Below are positions 33,678 through 45,859 of a stretch of 64,000 nt of DNA, piece after piece. Position numbers and translations under genes: made by a program. Origin of the DNA: Hepsetus odoe (lineage: Eukaryota; Chordata; Actinopteri; Characiformes; Hepsetidae); the NCBI GenBank assembly GCA_017165825.1, contig CM029370.1, positions 23,436,673 to 23,500,672 on the forward strand, in the 5' to 3' direction. How positions within the stretch are numbered: position 1 is the stretch's first letter; every line of letters starts with the position of its first letter. The notes beneath the pieces were generated by a model that worked only from the letters and a program-made list of their open reading frames with translations, did not search any database and had not been told where the DNA came from.

Positions 33678-34595
33678 CCGTCTCTAAACCATGCAACAAT
33701 TTTGTTTGATCACAGATAAGTGCTCAATATTTTCTGCACTCTGTCAGCCAGTGTAAAAATAATAAACCTGGGGCACCCCCTCTGCATAAAAATGCGGTTA
33801 TATATTACATCAATCACTCCAGGCTTTTTTATGAAGAACTAGGCTAAACATGCACCGCTTCACGTGCAGATGGGTGCCTCTACTCCAAATCATTAAGGTT
33901 GATCTTTAGTAATCACACAAACCAATGCATCAGTTCATAACAGATTGTTTTTGGCACTAGAAAAGTGAAGCATAGCTTGTCTGTCAGGTCTTACCAGACT
34001 CACATCAAGAGAGCTTTCTTCGCGCTTCGAGAACCGCAAAATCAGAATCCGTTTACACACGAGAACAATTCATTCTAGGACTCCGTTTTTGGCCTCTGAT
34101 CTTCTTTGTGATTTGTATCATGGGCAAAAGGGAAAAATTTAAATGGTCACCATTTTTCGAAGACAGAAGAGAAATAAGGTCATTTGTTTTGAATCAAATT
34201 GATAAAATTGGTGACAGTAATACAAACATGTAAAGGAATCAATCTCTAAATAAGACTCAGGCTGTCAGTTCCTTGTCTGAACAAACCAGTTATCTTTATT
34301 TAATGTTTTATGATGGATTTTAGTAATGATTTACATTTTGCCAATCATTTTAAGAGTTTTTTACAACTTCAGATATGTAATGTTTTCTGTCAGCTTTATA
34401 TTGTACAGTTTTCTAATGCTTTGTAAGACCATGTTCAGACTCTTCAGTATGCATCAGCACATGCTTATGAATAAAAAGAATTTTCCTATTTATAGTATAC
34501 AGTAAGACTGTAATTTATTCTTTATTTTTCTTACGCCTTATGCTGGAATTTATTTGATAGTCTCCACGCAGCAAAAGCATTCTGTGTTTGCTGTT

Positions 34596-34735
34596 CAGCC
34601 AGGGCGGGACCTGGGTCCCTAATGTGTGAAGTTGGCATGCACTCCCCGTGTTTGTGTGGATTTTTGTTGGGTGCTCTGGTTTCTACCCACAGTCCAAAGA
34701 CATGCACATCAGGTGGATGCAAAGTTGCCCTTTTG
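34596..34735 (+). mobile_element. L2/CR1-like LINE 3'-tail fragment
   Basis: GGCATGCACTCCCCGTGTTT, TTTTGTTGGGTGCTCTGGTT and CAGTCCAAAGACATGCACAT follow the order of the common fish LINE tail (GTTTGCATGTTCTCCCCGTG and on). The same family appears in the opposite orientation at 39298-39825 and 57690-57853. Confidence 0.75.
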
Positions 34736-35099
34736 AGACATTGTTTTGGTTTGGTTTGTTTGGTTTGCCTTTTACTAAAAAAACACTAGAATAAATAAAT
34801 ACTACAATAAACCAGCATACCTTTCAGGGTGCACTGTCATCGGAGTGTTACCCTTAAGGGGGTTTTATTTAGGGAACATAACTGTATTACATTTTCACCG
34901 CATACTGTCTATACTGACTCCAGGCTTTAAATTGTATTCTTCCGGATTATTAAAAAGTTTAAAGACATGCTTGTCCCCAGGGCTTGTTAATGTAGTGTGT
35001 CATGTTGTACCACTATTTTTTAGCCTGGGGGACCAATAATTACCTAGACTGCCCCTTTTTTCTGACAGTTTAGAGAGCGTATCTTTTTCCTTGCAGTTT

Positions 35100-38000
35100 T
35101 GTCCACCATCCTGCAACTCTTCAGCAGTGATAAAGATTCTGACGAGAGCACTATTGCTGACAGCATATCACTGATGCACATGAGAACCTCAGCAATGTCT
35201 GATACACTTTTAATTGCACCATTAGCAAGGAAACCTTCACTGCTGTGCCGTCCAGTTCTTTAATTATAGTTCTTTAATTACACTGTATTTGATCAGCAGT
35301 GGTCCTAGGGTGATCCCTTATCAACCTACAAACCTTCCAATGAAATGGCCAGTGAGTGCAGGCAGGAGTAATTCACAAACGTAACAATCCACAATATTAA
35401 AGGAGAACAGATGTATAGAAGTGCGTGCGCTCTGAACTAAGGTTTATTAAAATCTCATAGTTTTTGTCAAATGGCTAGTGTGTTTGGACTCTTAAGACAA
35501 GATGTATGTTTGAGCATAGATGCAATGCAAAATGTTCCTGGATGCAGTCCCATCTACTCTACCTACTTTACCCTTGAGCCACAGGGTTTAAAAAAAGCAA
35601 TGACATAATGCAAAAATAATGCTTAGACAAATACATGCTAGCAGTTCAGTAATACACAATGAGCTGTGTTGAAAAATAAACTACTTTTCCATCAAATCAT
35701 TTTACTGTTTTACATTTTGCTCTAGGATGAGAGCACAGTCTGAACACACAAATTGTGACCTTGTCACAACATATTTTGTATCACATCTTCTCACACATGC
35801 ACATCAAATCCCAAGAGTTTAAACAATGCCATTCTGGTATTAAACATCGATTGTAACCCTCCATTGATTTCATGTACATGATTTACATGATAAAGAAGTG
35901 CATTTTGCATTATACCATGCACACAGCCCATAAACTGCATATTTTATGCAGCAGTTTAGTAGATGTATGAAGAGAACATCTGATTTAAAACAAGAACTGA
36001 CATCTTAGCTGATGTCTTAGCAAACTGGACAATTTGGTTAAGCTACATTTTAAAAATGCTCTGAATAATTTTTATGTCCCTAGTGAGCCCAGTATGTGCC
36101 TAACCCTCAGCCAACATGACTTAAATTTGTCAGGCTGCTTTATGTGATATTCCAGATTAACAAGAGAAGGGTGCACTACTTAGATGGTGGGGAAAAATAT
36201 ACAAAGACCAAAACATACTTGCCAAGCTTGGGACAGATGTCAACTTTAAGACCCAATTGGTCACTAATGATTTGAACCGCCTAGGGAACAAGACTGTGTA
36301 AACTAACAACAGCAAAAAAAAAAATCACACCAATTGCCCAATGTAGGGCTGTTAAAATGCTAGCGGACTGTGCAAACCAGTGCGGAGCTCTTACTGCGCA
36401 GGCTGCCGGAGCTGACGCAAAATTTAGAATTTAATTACACTACGGATTCATCTCCTTCAAGCTTGTGGGTCAATAAAAGATGGCACTTAGATTAAGTTAT
36501 TCAATTATGCTCTTGAGTGCTGTGCCTATAAAAAATATCATTAGCCACAAAGAAGAACCCGGAGAGGTTTATAGATCTACAGGGGAACCTCTGTTTATGA
36601 GTGTATCCGCTAGCACCGGTCTCCACCTGGTCTCCCGCTCCTCAGCAGATGGCTCCATGAAATAGAAAGAGCCAGTTTAATTAGTCTTTAGTCAGAAGAC
36701 AGCTATTCACTCATATCAGATATGTGCTCAGTGAATGAATTTGGGTGATCAAGGGGAAGAACCACTGGCCTGAACTCATGTACCTGCCTGGACTCTTGCT
36801 CAATTTCTACAAGGACTTCAGTTGTATCTCCTATAGCACTAATCTGTTCACTTCAGTTCAATTTAATGGAACCGTTATGTTGTTATATCACACTAAGTAA
36901 TAAAGCTCGCACACACCAATCCAAATCTTTATAGGCAAATGCAGAACCACAGAAAGGAGATTGGCCACACAAGGCACTATACACTGTACAAAAATGGGCA
37001 GTGCACATAAAATAGATCATTAAATATATTTTTTAAAGTGATAAACCATCTTTACAAATAACCCCTAAAGAGATGTATATTATCACATGCACAAGGCACC
37101 CCTTCATATCCCAAGTTTTTTGGCCTCTTTGATTTGGTTGTATGTCCTACATGTTGAGCTCTTTTATGATGTTTGGGCAGGTTAAATAAATGTGTTCATG
37201 ATGCCTCGATCAAGTAGCCAGGAGTAACTGCTGTGCTTACCCTGTTTTAATCAAACATCACATCAAAGCCTTCATCTGTTAAACAGATATGCATGTATGA
37301 AAAAAATAGCATGTGACATGCTCTCATTTTAATGATTTAATTATTTATTTTTAATAAAAGCAGTCAGTAAAATGTATTTCTTTGGTCTCACTTAGAAATT
37401 GCATCTAATTATAAGTTTTAAGCAAAAAAGTTTCTCAAAATATATATAAAAATTTCTTTGCAAGAAAATATGTAAAGAAAGATTTAAAATATGATTTCAT
37501 CAACGTGCACCTAGAAGATTGCACATTGTTCATGGAAATATGTATTAACGTATCTAATTTCATTTTAAATGGTTTCTTTTTTGTCTTAAGATTGTAACAA
37601 ACTAGGTATGACTTTATTATAACATTTTTTGCTCATTTTTTGCTTTTTAAATGTATTATATATAGTTCTTGGGAAAGGACATTTTTGCAGTGAAAGCTTG
37701 CATATCCAGACACAACAGTCATGAGAGAGGTGTCTAAATGACAAAAATGCTGATAGGAATAGTAGAGATGCATTTTGGAAAAGCTTGCTGAAGTATGTTG
37801 AAGTAGAGCCACCCATTATCAATAAATTAGTGAAGGTAAAAACATCTACTGCAGAAAACGCTGTCAAAAATAGAAGAATGTCGAATTATTAGAGCCCTAC
37901 AGAACTAAAAATTCACTCCTGTCTGCTGTTAATGATGAATCAAGGTGCACATTTCCCTCTCTCTCATTCGCTCTCATTCATGGATGGGGGAGGGCAGGTT

Positions 38001-38900
38001 CAAAAGGAAACAGTCCAGCCCTCAGGCGGTGTGTGTGATTGAATTCTCCCTCTATAAATGTGTGACACAATGGTCAAAATGGAAGAGGGCACCACAGCAT
38101 TTCATTTCTGATCTCTGACTGAATATGCGACGGCTGTCTGTAACCCTGAAGCAGGAGGACTGTAAACAGCAAGATTTTGAAATCTAATTTTTTGTGAAAT
38201 TCTAAGCAGAATGTGTGAAATGAGTCCCAGCAATATTCACATACAACCGCATCAACAGATTTTCTGCAGACTTAAGCAGTTCAGGATTGTGCAGCAAAGG
38301 GCAATTCAATCACTGGGGTGTCCTGTGGTTACTGAGGTCCCAGTTCATTGCTCCAAAACAGGGTGAATTTTTATTGTTCCATCCTAAAGCAATTTGAGTG
38401 AGCATAAGTAAAAATGTGTGTTCACAGCATAGATACACAGCATAAAGCATATGCATTATAATGCAACATGCAATACTGTGAGCATTCAGGAATCCACAAG
38501 GCATTCTTTAACTCTTTAAGAACCAAATACAAGAAATTATGACAACAAGGTGCCGTTTACCATTTACGCAGTTCTATTCCCCCCTGCCACAGAGGTGCAG
38601 CTAGACTGTTAAATCCCTATATATATGTGGGAACCCATACATACAGCTCAAAGTCTTGGATATATCGTGAATATTTCGAAGCCCTTCTGTTATCATAGTT
38701 CCCTGTATCTCTGTTTTTTTGTATAGCCCTATTTTCTGATAATGAGCTCTCCTTTTTTTCAGCAGCCTGCATGTGTTTTGATCTCTTCTTGCAATGATAC
38801 AGTGTTTCAGAGAACTCTCCGGCCACCTCTCACTTATTACAGAAAAAAAATAGAATACTATCAAATATGAGCAGGATCCTTCAATAAATACAAAGCTCAC
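35100..38900. other. Single-copy AT-rich stretch, nothing recognised
   Basis: No repeats of the named families, no coding exon with flanking splice sites and family homology, and no RNA gene were recognised here. Confidence 0.5.
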
Positions 38901-38940
38901 CAACTTTACACCATGTCCACGAGCACCTTCTTATCTAATG

Positions 38941-39132
38941 AAGTAAAGGGGACAACTTGTCATTGTAAAATATAGCACAACACACAGTGAGCCATAACAA
39001 TACACAGCCTCTGCATTTCACCCATACATGCAGCTTTTTAAAGTACTTCAAAGCAACCTACTGGCCTGGGATTCGAACCATCGACTTTCAAATCCTGGGG
39101 CCAACGCCCTTACCACTAGGCCAACACTGCCC
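38941..39132 (-). mobile_element. Type A SINE
   Basis: The minus-strand head is GGGCAGTGTTGGCCTAGTGG. The plus-strand side begins AAGTAAAGGGGACAACTTGT and carries CCTGGGATTCGAACCATCGA. The middle body is shortened. Confidence 0.8.
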
Positions 39133-39297
39133 TAATTGTTCATAGGTCAAAGATTTGAATAGATTTAATACAATAGCCTCTAAACTTTTTTGAGAACTTT
39201 ACACTTCATGGTGAAACATAGTTTTGTGGATGTGATTGGTTTCAGCCAGCAGAACTGAATCAGGTACCTACGCTGGATATTTAGTGGATGGGTAAAA

Positions 39298-39825
39298 GAT
39301 GGAGAAACACCCTGGACAGGTTGCCAGTCCATCACAATGCAATCAAGCTCAGATTCATACCTAAGGAGGAATTAAGCCTCTCCAGTCTAGGTGATGTACA
39401 TGTCTGTGTATGGTGGGAGGAAACCAGAGTGCCTGGAGGAAACCCGTGCAGGTATACGGAGAACATAGGGGCAGTGGTGGCCTAGTGGTTAGGGAGTTGG
39501 CCCTGCATTGGACAATTGGGGGTTCGATTCCCTTACAAGTAGGCTGCCCTGAGGTACTCCTGAGCAAGGTACCGTCCCTGTCACTGCTCCCTGGGTGCTT
39601 TCAATAGCTGCCCACTGCTGCATGGTTTTTGTGTGCATGGGTTAAAAGCAGAGGTCCAATTTCATTGTGGTTCATGGTTTGCAGTGCTGTGACCTTGCAA
39701 TGACAAGGGTTGTCACTTTAACATGTCCACTCCACACAGAAAGGACCCAAACTACCCCATCTGGGAACTGAACCCAGGACATTTTCACTGTGAGGCAACG
39801 GTGCTACCCACTGCACCACTGGGCC
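39298..39825 (-). mobile_element. LINE 3' tail split by a type A SINE
   Basis: Bases 39298-39467 (CACCCTGGACAGGTTGCCAG, GTGGGAGGAAACCAGAGTGC, GGAGAACATA) and 39726-39825 (CCACTCCACACAGAAAGGAC, TGAACCCAGGACATTTTCAC) are the two halves of one reverse-oriented LINE tail. The SINE at 39468-39719 interrupts it, with AACATA at 39462-39467 and AACATG at 39720-39725 as the target-site duplication. Confidence 0.8.
39468..39719 (+). mobile_element. Type A SINE nested in a LINE tail
   Basis: It runs from GGGGCAGTGGTGGCCTAGTG through GGTTCGATTCC, CTTTCAATAGCTGCCCACTG and TTCATTGTGGTTCATGG to TTGTCACTTT. The flanking AACATR duplication marks a clean insertion younger than the LINE tail. Confidence 0.88.
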
Positions 39826-40168
39826 TATTATAGTCTATTATAAACTCCACCTTTTTACACTTTTTGATTTTCAAACCAAGAGAATATGTACAAATGTAAG
39901 GAATTGTTGATTCATACACTAATGTACCAAAAAGATAATAAAGAGGTCGATTTCCATCAAACATTGGTCAGCATATTGTGACTTGTGTCATGTGTCAAAA
40001 TACATGAATACAACATTGAAGATATGCTAAGATGTTGTTCAGACATTTGTTTCTGAAACCTGAGCACAAGAAGACACACAAGAAAGAGAACAAGGAGAGA
40101 TAAATCAGTTCAGTCAGTTCTTGAGAGAATGAGTGAGTTTGTATTCTTCTCTTCAGTTAATGTTGGTA

Positions 40169-40381
40169 TTTACATTTACATTTACGGCATTTAGCGGACG
40201 CTCTTACCCAGACGGACGGACTTCCAGTTCCTGATTACAGGGACAGTCCCCCATGGAGCAACTTGGGGTTAAAGGTTTTGCTCAGTAACCCGATGGTGAT
40301 GGTGCTGGAGGTGGGATTTAAACCTGCCACCTCATAGTCCATATAGGAGTATCCACTAGAACACTAGACACCACCACCTCT
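40169..40381 (-). mobile_element. Type B SINE
   Basis: The plus strand begins TTTACATTTACATTTACGGC, followed by CGGACGCTCTTACCCAGACG and ending ACACCACCACCTC. Small duplications such as GACGGACGGAC and base changes indicate decay. Confidence 0.83.
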
Positions 40382-42164
40382 CTTTGCTTTGAAAGTACAC
40401 TAAAATTCGATGATTTTAATAACTGCCGAAATGTCCAGCAGTGAGTTTAGCAAAAACACATCTCAAAGCAAAGACCAGAGCATGATGGTAACGGGAAAAT
40501 CACTTTGAACATTCGAACAGTTAAGTATACATTACCACTACAATGCTTTAGGGAAAGTGACCTTGGTTTACAGTCGTAGGGAGGATGCATGCATTCTAAT
40601 GTGACAATAAAAAAGGCCATTTCGCTGTAGTCCTTGCCCAAAGCTTTTTCTAGTGGCCTTCAATATTATGATCATGTTACATGAAAAAATAGGTTGACAT
40701 TAATTACATCACTAAATAAAACTAATTAAATAGCTACAAACAGTGACATTGTGCTCTACTTGCATTTTGGTTTGTTTCTATGAGGTTGAACCAGTTCCTC
40801 GTATGTTTCTAAAGCCTTTTTTAATAGGTGAGGTGTGTTTCACATGTTTCATTTACAGATACTGTAAAAATAATCCATTGTTCTATTCCTTGACCATTCT
40901 GATGTTCAGTTGTCATATTTAACACTAGAAAATTGCATGTCTTGCACAAAAAAATAGGAAGTAATCTGGCAAACCCAAAAAGAAAAACGTGTTTCATAAC
41001 CTTTTGCAAAGCAGTGTTTTCTAAAATACACTAACAATATTTTTTTTTCAGCGCATGAAGTAAGATGAAGCTTGGAATAGCTCTAAGGTCACACTCAATA
41101 CTAAGCCTTTGAATCTTGTTATCTATTCTGCAAGTCTACCCCTTTCTCCTCTTTTCTGCTCTCTTGCGTCCTTGATTAAGGTTAGAAAGCAGGAGCCCGG
41201 ACAATGAGAAGTCATTTGTGCTGGGCAAATGTACATTTCCTAGGAGTGACAGTCCAAATGCTGCTCAGTCTCTGAGTCTTGTGGAGATTATGCAGTGATT
41301 GGCATATAGCCATGGCAGGCCGTGCTGCTTTCTTTTGCTGGTGTGTTGAAGTGGAGGGGCAGATAGTGATGGGGTTAATTGGTTCTTGTTGAAGGGGGGA
41401 CCATGTGCTGCTGTCACGCCTAACACATTAATCCCATCAGAGGCTGTAAGTGCTCATCAAATGCAGCGTCATGGCAACCGTTGCTGTGGTTCCCTTCGTT
41501 TGCAGGCAGATTAGCCTTGAGTTGCATGTTTTTTTTTGTATAATGGTGAGGCTTGGTATATTCTTGTTTGTTCTTGTCATTGTTCAGTGATGGGTGAAGA
41601 GCAATGAAACCTACTGAAGCACCAGCTGTTTAAAAGCCCTTTCTTCAGGTACTTCCTGTAGAGTATGATTTCCTGTAAGGTATATAAAAAATATCCCAAG
41701 TGCTGCTTGAAGAAAGAAAGAAAGAGAGAAAGAAAAAGAAAGAAAGAGCCTCCTAGCTGTTGAGACATGGACTCCACAAGATCTAAATATTAAATTAATA
41801 TTTAACCGTTCTTTAATTGTCGCTTGAATCATTCATAACAGAGTTCTGCAGCTTTTTCCCAGCAGAGAAAGTTGTACCTCACCAGCTCAGGTGAAATAGT
41901 CATGATTCCCTCAATTAAGAGCAAATGGGCAAGTGTTCTGGCAGCCCATAGCAAATCTATACCAAAAAAAGACCACATATTCCCAGCTTTAATTAAACTT
42001 CACCGTCACCTTCTCACCATAAAAAGAATCATCAATTGCCAATCATCTGATTTAGAGGACAACTTCATCAAGGTCCTAACAGTTGTTGCACATTCCCTCA
42101 TTTATTATACTGGTTTCATGGAATAAAAGCAATAGGATATTCTCAGTTCATCTCTTTCTTTTTA

Positions 42165-42355
42165 TTTAGCAGACGATCTTATCCAGAGCGACTTCCATGT
42201 CCTAATTACAGGGACAGTCCCCCTGGAGCAACTCAGGGTTAAGGGTCTTGCTCAGGGACCCAGTGGTGGTAGTGCCAGAGGTGGGATTTGAACTGGGAAC
42301 TGCTAGAGCCATAGGTCCATGGGCAAGTACCCTACCACTAGATCACCACCACCCC
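42165..42355 (-). mobile_element. Type B SINE, tail-truncated
   Basis: The plus strand starts TTTAGCAGACGATCTTATCC and ends AGATCACCACCACCCC. It is very similar to the 632-840 copy over GTCCTAATTACAGGGACAGT. Confidence 0.85.
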
Positions 42356-42843
42356 TTTACTTACTGTCTGTGCATGGCATGGAGGAATAGCAGAATTTAT
42401 ATTACAAAGACAATTACTAATGAAACATTTTCACATATTTTACACAAAAGAAAGTGTTGCTTAGCTGAAAACATTGGTCACAATGTGTCCAATAGTGTGC
42501 AGACACTATTTTAAACATTGTTTTGCCTGAAAAAAAAAAATTGAAAACAAAGCACCAATGAAAAACCACAGTCTTTGTCTAGAATTTAGTTTTAATGTAT
42601 GCCATAATATATTTCATAATATATAGCAGTGGGTTTGGTGTTCTTATGACACATGGAGCTTAGATATTTGATGAGATTTCTTTTTTTGCTTCTTTTTGAG
42701 AAATTACTAAGTATTATCAGAGGTTGAGGCCAGGATGTAGGAGCAAATGAAACTAAATTAAATGTATTACAATTAAAATAAACTAGAACCATAATCTGAA
42801 CAGAAACACAAATATCTATAAAACAAAACCACGGAAACAGCAA

Positions 42844-43022
42844 AATGCATTTTATTGCTTTTCACCCAAACACACACACATTCAGCAGTGGGCAGCTGCA
42901 ATCATCACCTGGAGAACAGTGATGGGGATGGTACCTTGCTGAAAGGTACCTCAGGGCAACCTGCTGGTCTGGGATTCGAACCCTTGATCCTGAGGCCTAG
43001 TCCCTAAATACAAGGCCACTGC
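42844..43022 (-). mobile_element. Type A SINE, tail-truncated
   Basis: The plus strand GGGGATGGTACCTTGCTGAA, CTCAGGGCAACCTGCTGGTC and GGGATTCGAACCC match the body and B box. The CACTTT tail is missing. Confidence 0.8.
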
Positions 43023-45300
43023 AAAGAACCAAAAATAAGCAAAAGCACATGGCAAACATGGCACATGGACATGGAAAACAAACACAGGGCAAAGAGAAAA
43101 TAGAAAAGACAGCATGACACTGTTTGTCTAATTTCACCTTTATTAATTTAGCATTATCTGTTTGTGAATGTGAATATATAACCAAAAGCCCAGACCCATT
43201 AAAGCCCCATGATTCCAAATATGAAATTTAAGCCAAATCTGCATTAACTATACATCACACTTCCAGCTAATATGGGTATCTGTGTATCCTTGCCCAAGGC
43301 ATTTGCATGAAGAAGCCTAGCACAGGATCAAATCTTCTGCATCAAGTACTATCTGCTGTCAGTTTTATACATCTTCGGGCCATTCCTACAGCAAGTGCCC
43401 TTTGACTCCCAGCTCAGGTCTGCGCTGGAGACTAGCCTTTGGGTGTTTTTGGCCCATTTAGTTATAAAATAGAGAGAATGGTCCTTAACCTTCTCTTCAC
43501 CCTTTCATGTCCCACTGCTGAAAACCTCAATATGGATGGCGCTTGAGTCTCGCCCACATCATTAATGTGCCAGAAGTGTGTGTAAATCACACAGTCATAA
43601 AAACACCCGAGCTCCGATAAGCACTGGGCACAGCGCCAGTTTGATTAAAAAGCTCTGACACTTAAAAAAAAAAAAGGTGCTGAAAATTATCTTCTAAATA
43701 CAAAGAGACGCCGTGTTGTGGTCGTAAAGTCAGCTGCCATATTTATGGCTCCTTTTTGTGCAGTTGAGTGAGAATTTCCCTTTGATTCAATTTGGCCGTA
43801 ATTGTTACCGAGGCTTGGACTCGCATAAATTGATGACCAGTTAGGTTTTGTTTACTTAACAAGAAGTCCTTTGATTGTCTTTGAGATTGTGCCTTAATGT
43901 GAGATATTAATTAGATCATAACAGGAGCTGCAGCTTTGGCCTGAGTAGCATTCGCTGACTAATATGATTCTCTGATGTTGTTAGAAAAACACGTCTCGGT
44001 TCCAGGATAATCAAACCTGCTGTGTCTCCTTCTTTCTTTAGCCACACCGCTTTCCCTTATTCTTGATCTCGTTAATCTCTTTTTGTCTTTTATGCCTGTT
44101 TTCTCTTTCAGATCTTCTCATTTACAGATTTTCTCTTTTGTGTTTTTTTTCCGCAAAACATATGCAAAGACTTACAATCACTGTTTCTTAACCACTTTCC
44201 TTTATTATTGCTTTTTTCAGAGTTTGAATAGCATTTTAAAAAATTGAAGTTTGTAAAATTGAAATAAATAAAAACAATTGTTCCATCCTGGTTAAAAGAG
44301 CAGCAGCCATAGTGCCCCAGGTCAAAGTCTTGTGCCTCAGACATCAAACAATGATGAGGATCTAAGCCAGTCTGCTGGGTATAATGTGGTGGCTGGCACT
44401 AGAGCATTGACTTCCAAAGGCTGTGCATGAATATGAAAGATAGGAGGGTCTTATTGTAAGAAGCTCCAACCAATGTCTCTCTTGCAGCCAAGTTCAAATG
44501 GGCTGGCTCTGCAGGAGGTCTGCAAAGAAGTTCCTGAAGCCAACGCAAAATAGCCGTACTTCACAGATGAACCTTTATCTGGTTTCAAAGCCTACAAAAG
44601 CATGTTAAATTCATAAGCATGTCACATCACAAAGAGGGTTAATCTTTGAGACAAAAAGCTGAGCTTTTCTCGTGGTTTTTCTATCCGCGAATTTCTTTCT
44701 TTTGTCAGAACTTGGAACTAATTTGAGTTTGGCTGCTATTTTTATATTTTCCTCCTTCAGAAATCTGTTAATGACTATCATCTTACTTCGTACATTAATG
44801 GAACATTACGCTTCTTCCTGGACCATTCCTCTCTCTATCAATATTCCTTTATAGGATTGTGAGCTAGCTTTGCGTTCTTTAATCTGTTTTTATTGTTGCT
44901 ATAAAAATATATAACTCGACATGCAAATAGGCATAAACAAATGGACTTTTTCTGCCACTCTCTACTGATATATATAAAGCAATTTGGAAGTGCATTTCCT
45001 CCGGGCTGTAGATAAGCAAGGCATGCTTATCGCTATTCTTTTGATTCCAGTTTGGTCAAATAAGATCCATTTCCATTCCCCGAATTTGATTTGCTGCTCA
45101 GTCAAAGATTTTCTGCACAGTCATTTTCCGAGACAGTACTGAAACCCTGAGTCAGCACACTTACATTACTTTGTTGTATTCATGGACTCTGCATTGATTT
45201 GCACCAAGCTAATAATTGTTACACAAAACTAATGATGGTGATGTTTTATACATTCCTTCTATTATACATGTTCCATTCATGTTATGCTACTGATGTCTCT
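43023..45300. other. Noncoding stretch with a possible conserved block
   Basis: No gene recognised. Bases 43500-43990 have balanced composition, TAATTG and CATAAA motifs and no repeat family, unlike the AT-rich surroundings. This could be a conserved regulatory element. Confidence 0.3.
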
Positions 45301-45314
45301 GATGTCTTAGCAGT

Positions 45315-45850
45315 GGTAAGGTGTCGCTGTGGTTGGTGCCGTTGCCACACAGCGAGAAGGTTAGATACGATTCCTACCCGGGGCTGTCTGGCTTGTTTTC
45401 TGTGTGCACTTTGCAAGGTCATCCAGTTTAAAGAGAAAGTGACTATTTGTCAATGTGAAGACAACACAGCACAGCATGCAGTAAACCACAACAAAATGCT
45501 TCTCTGCAATCAACCACTAAACCCAGTGGAGCAATGGGCAGCCATATCCAGGGCTCAGGGAGCAATGATGGGGATGGTACCTAAGCATAACCTACTTGTG
45601 AATCCACAACGCTCCAGTCATGGAGCCTAATCCCTCCTGTCTAGGCCACTGATGCCCCATTCCAAAGATATGCATATCAAGTGAACTGGGGATGCCAAAA
45701 TGGCTTCTAGGTGTGAATTGATTTGTATGTGAGTCTCCCTTTGATGGACTGGAGACCTGTCCAGAGTGTTTCTCTGACCCAGGTCACAGTGCTAAGGAGG
45801 ATGGATGAATGGATGGATGGATAGATGGATAGATGGATGGATGGATCAAT
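45315..45850 (+). mobile_element. LINE 3' tail interrupted by a type A SINE, ending in (GGAT)n
   Basis: The left part (45315-45431) has CACAGCGAGAAGGTTAGATA, GATTCCTACCCGGGGCTGTC and TTTCTGTGTGCACTTTGCAA. A minus-strand type A SINE occupies about 45432-45658. The right part has TCCAAAGATATGCATATCAA, GACTGGAGACCTGTCCAGAG and (GGAT/AGAT)n at 45802-45847. Order and orientation fit one old LINE tail. Confidence 0.72.
45432..45658 (-). mobile_element. Type A SINE, decayed, inside LINE tail
   Basis: The plus strand AGAGAAAGTGACTATTTGTC, CACAGCACAGCATGCAGTAA and AATGATGGGGATGGTACCTA, ending CACTGATGCCCC, match the reverse of the type A body with many changes. Confidence 0.75.
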
Positions 45851-45859
45851 CAATCAGTC

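Larger units (their letters stand above)
32536..38937. other. Downstream AT-rich region without a recognised gene
   Basis: Only short chance frames are present. Contents I can name: (GT)n at 33643-33674, a LINE 3'-tail fragment at 34596-34735, and an AATAAA at 34470. The rest is single-copy in appearance. Confidence 0.6.

Noticed and set aside
45199..45630. 143-codon plus-strand frame
   Set aside because: Runs across a LINE tail and a type A SINE; no protein-like features.
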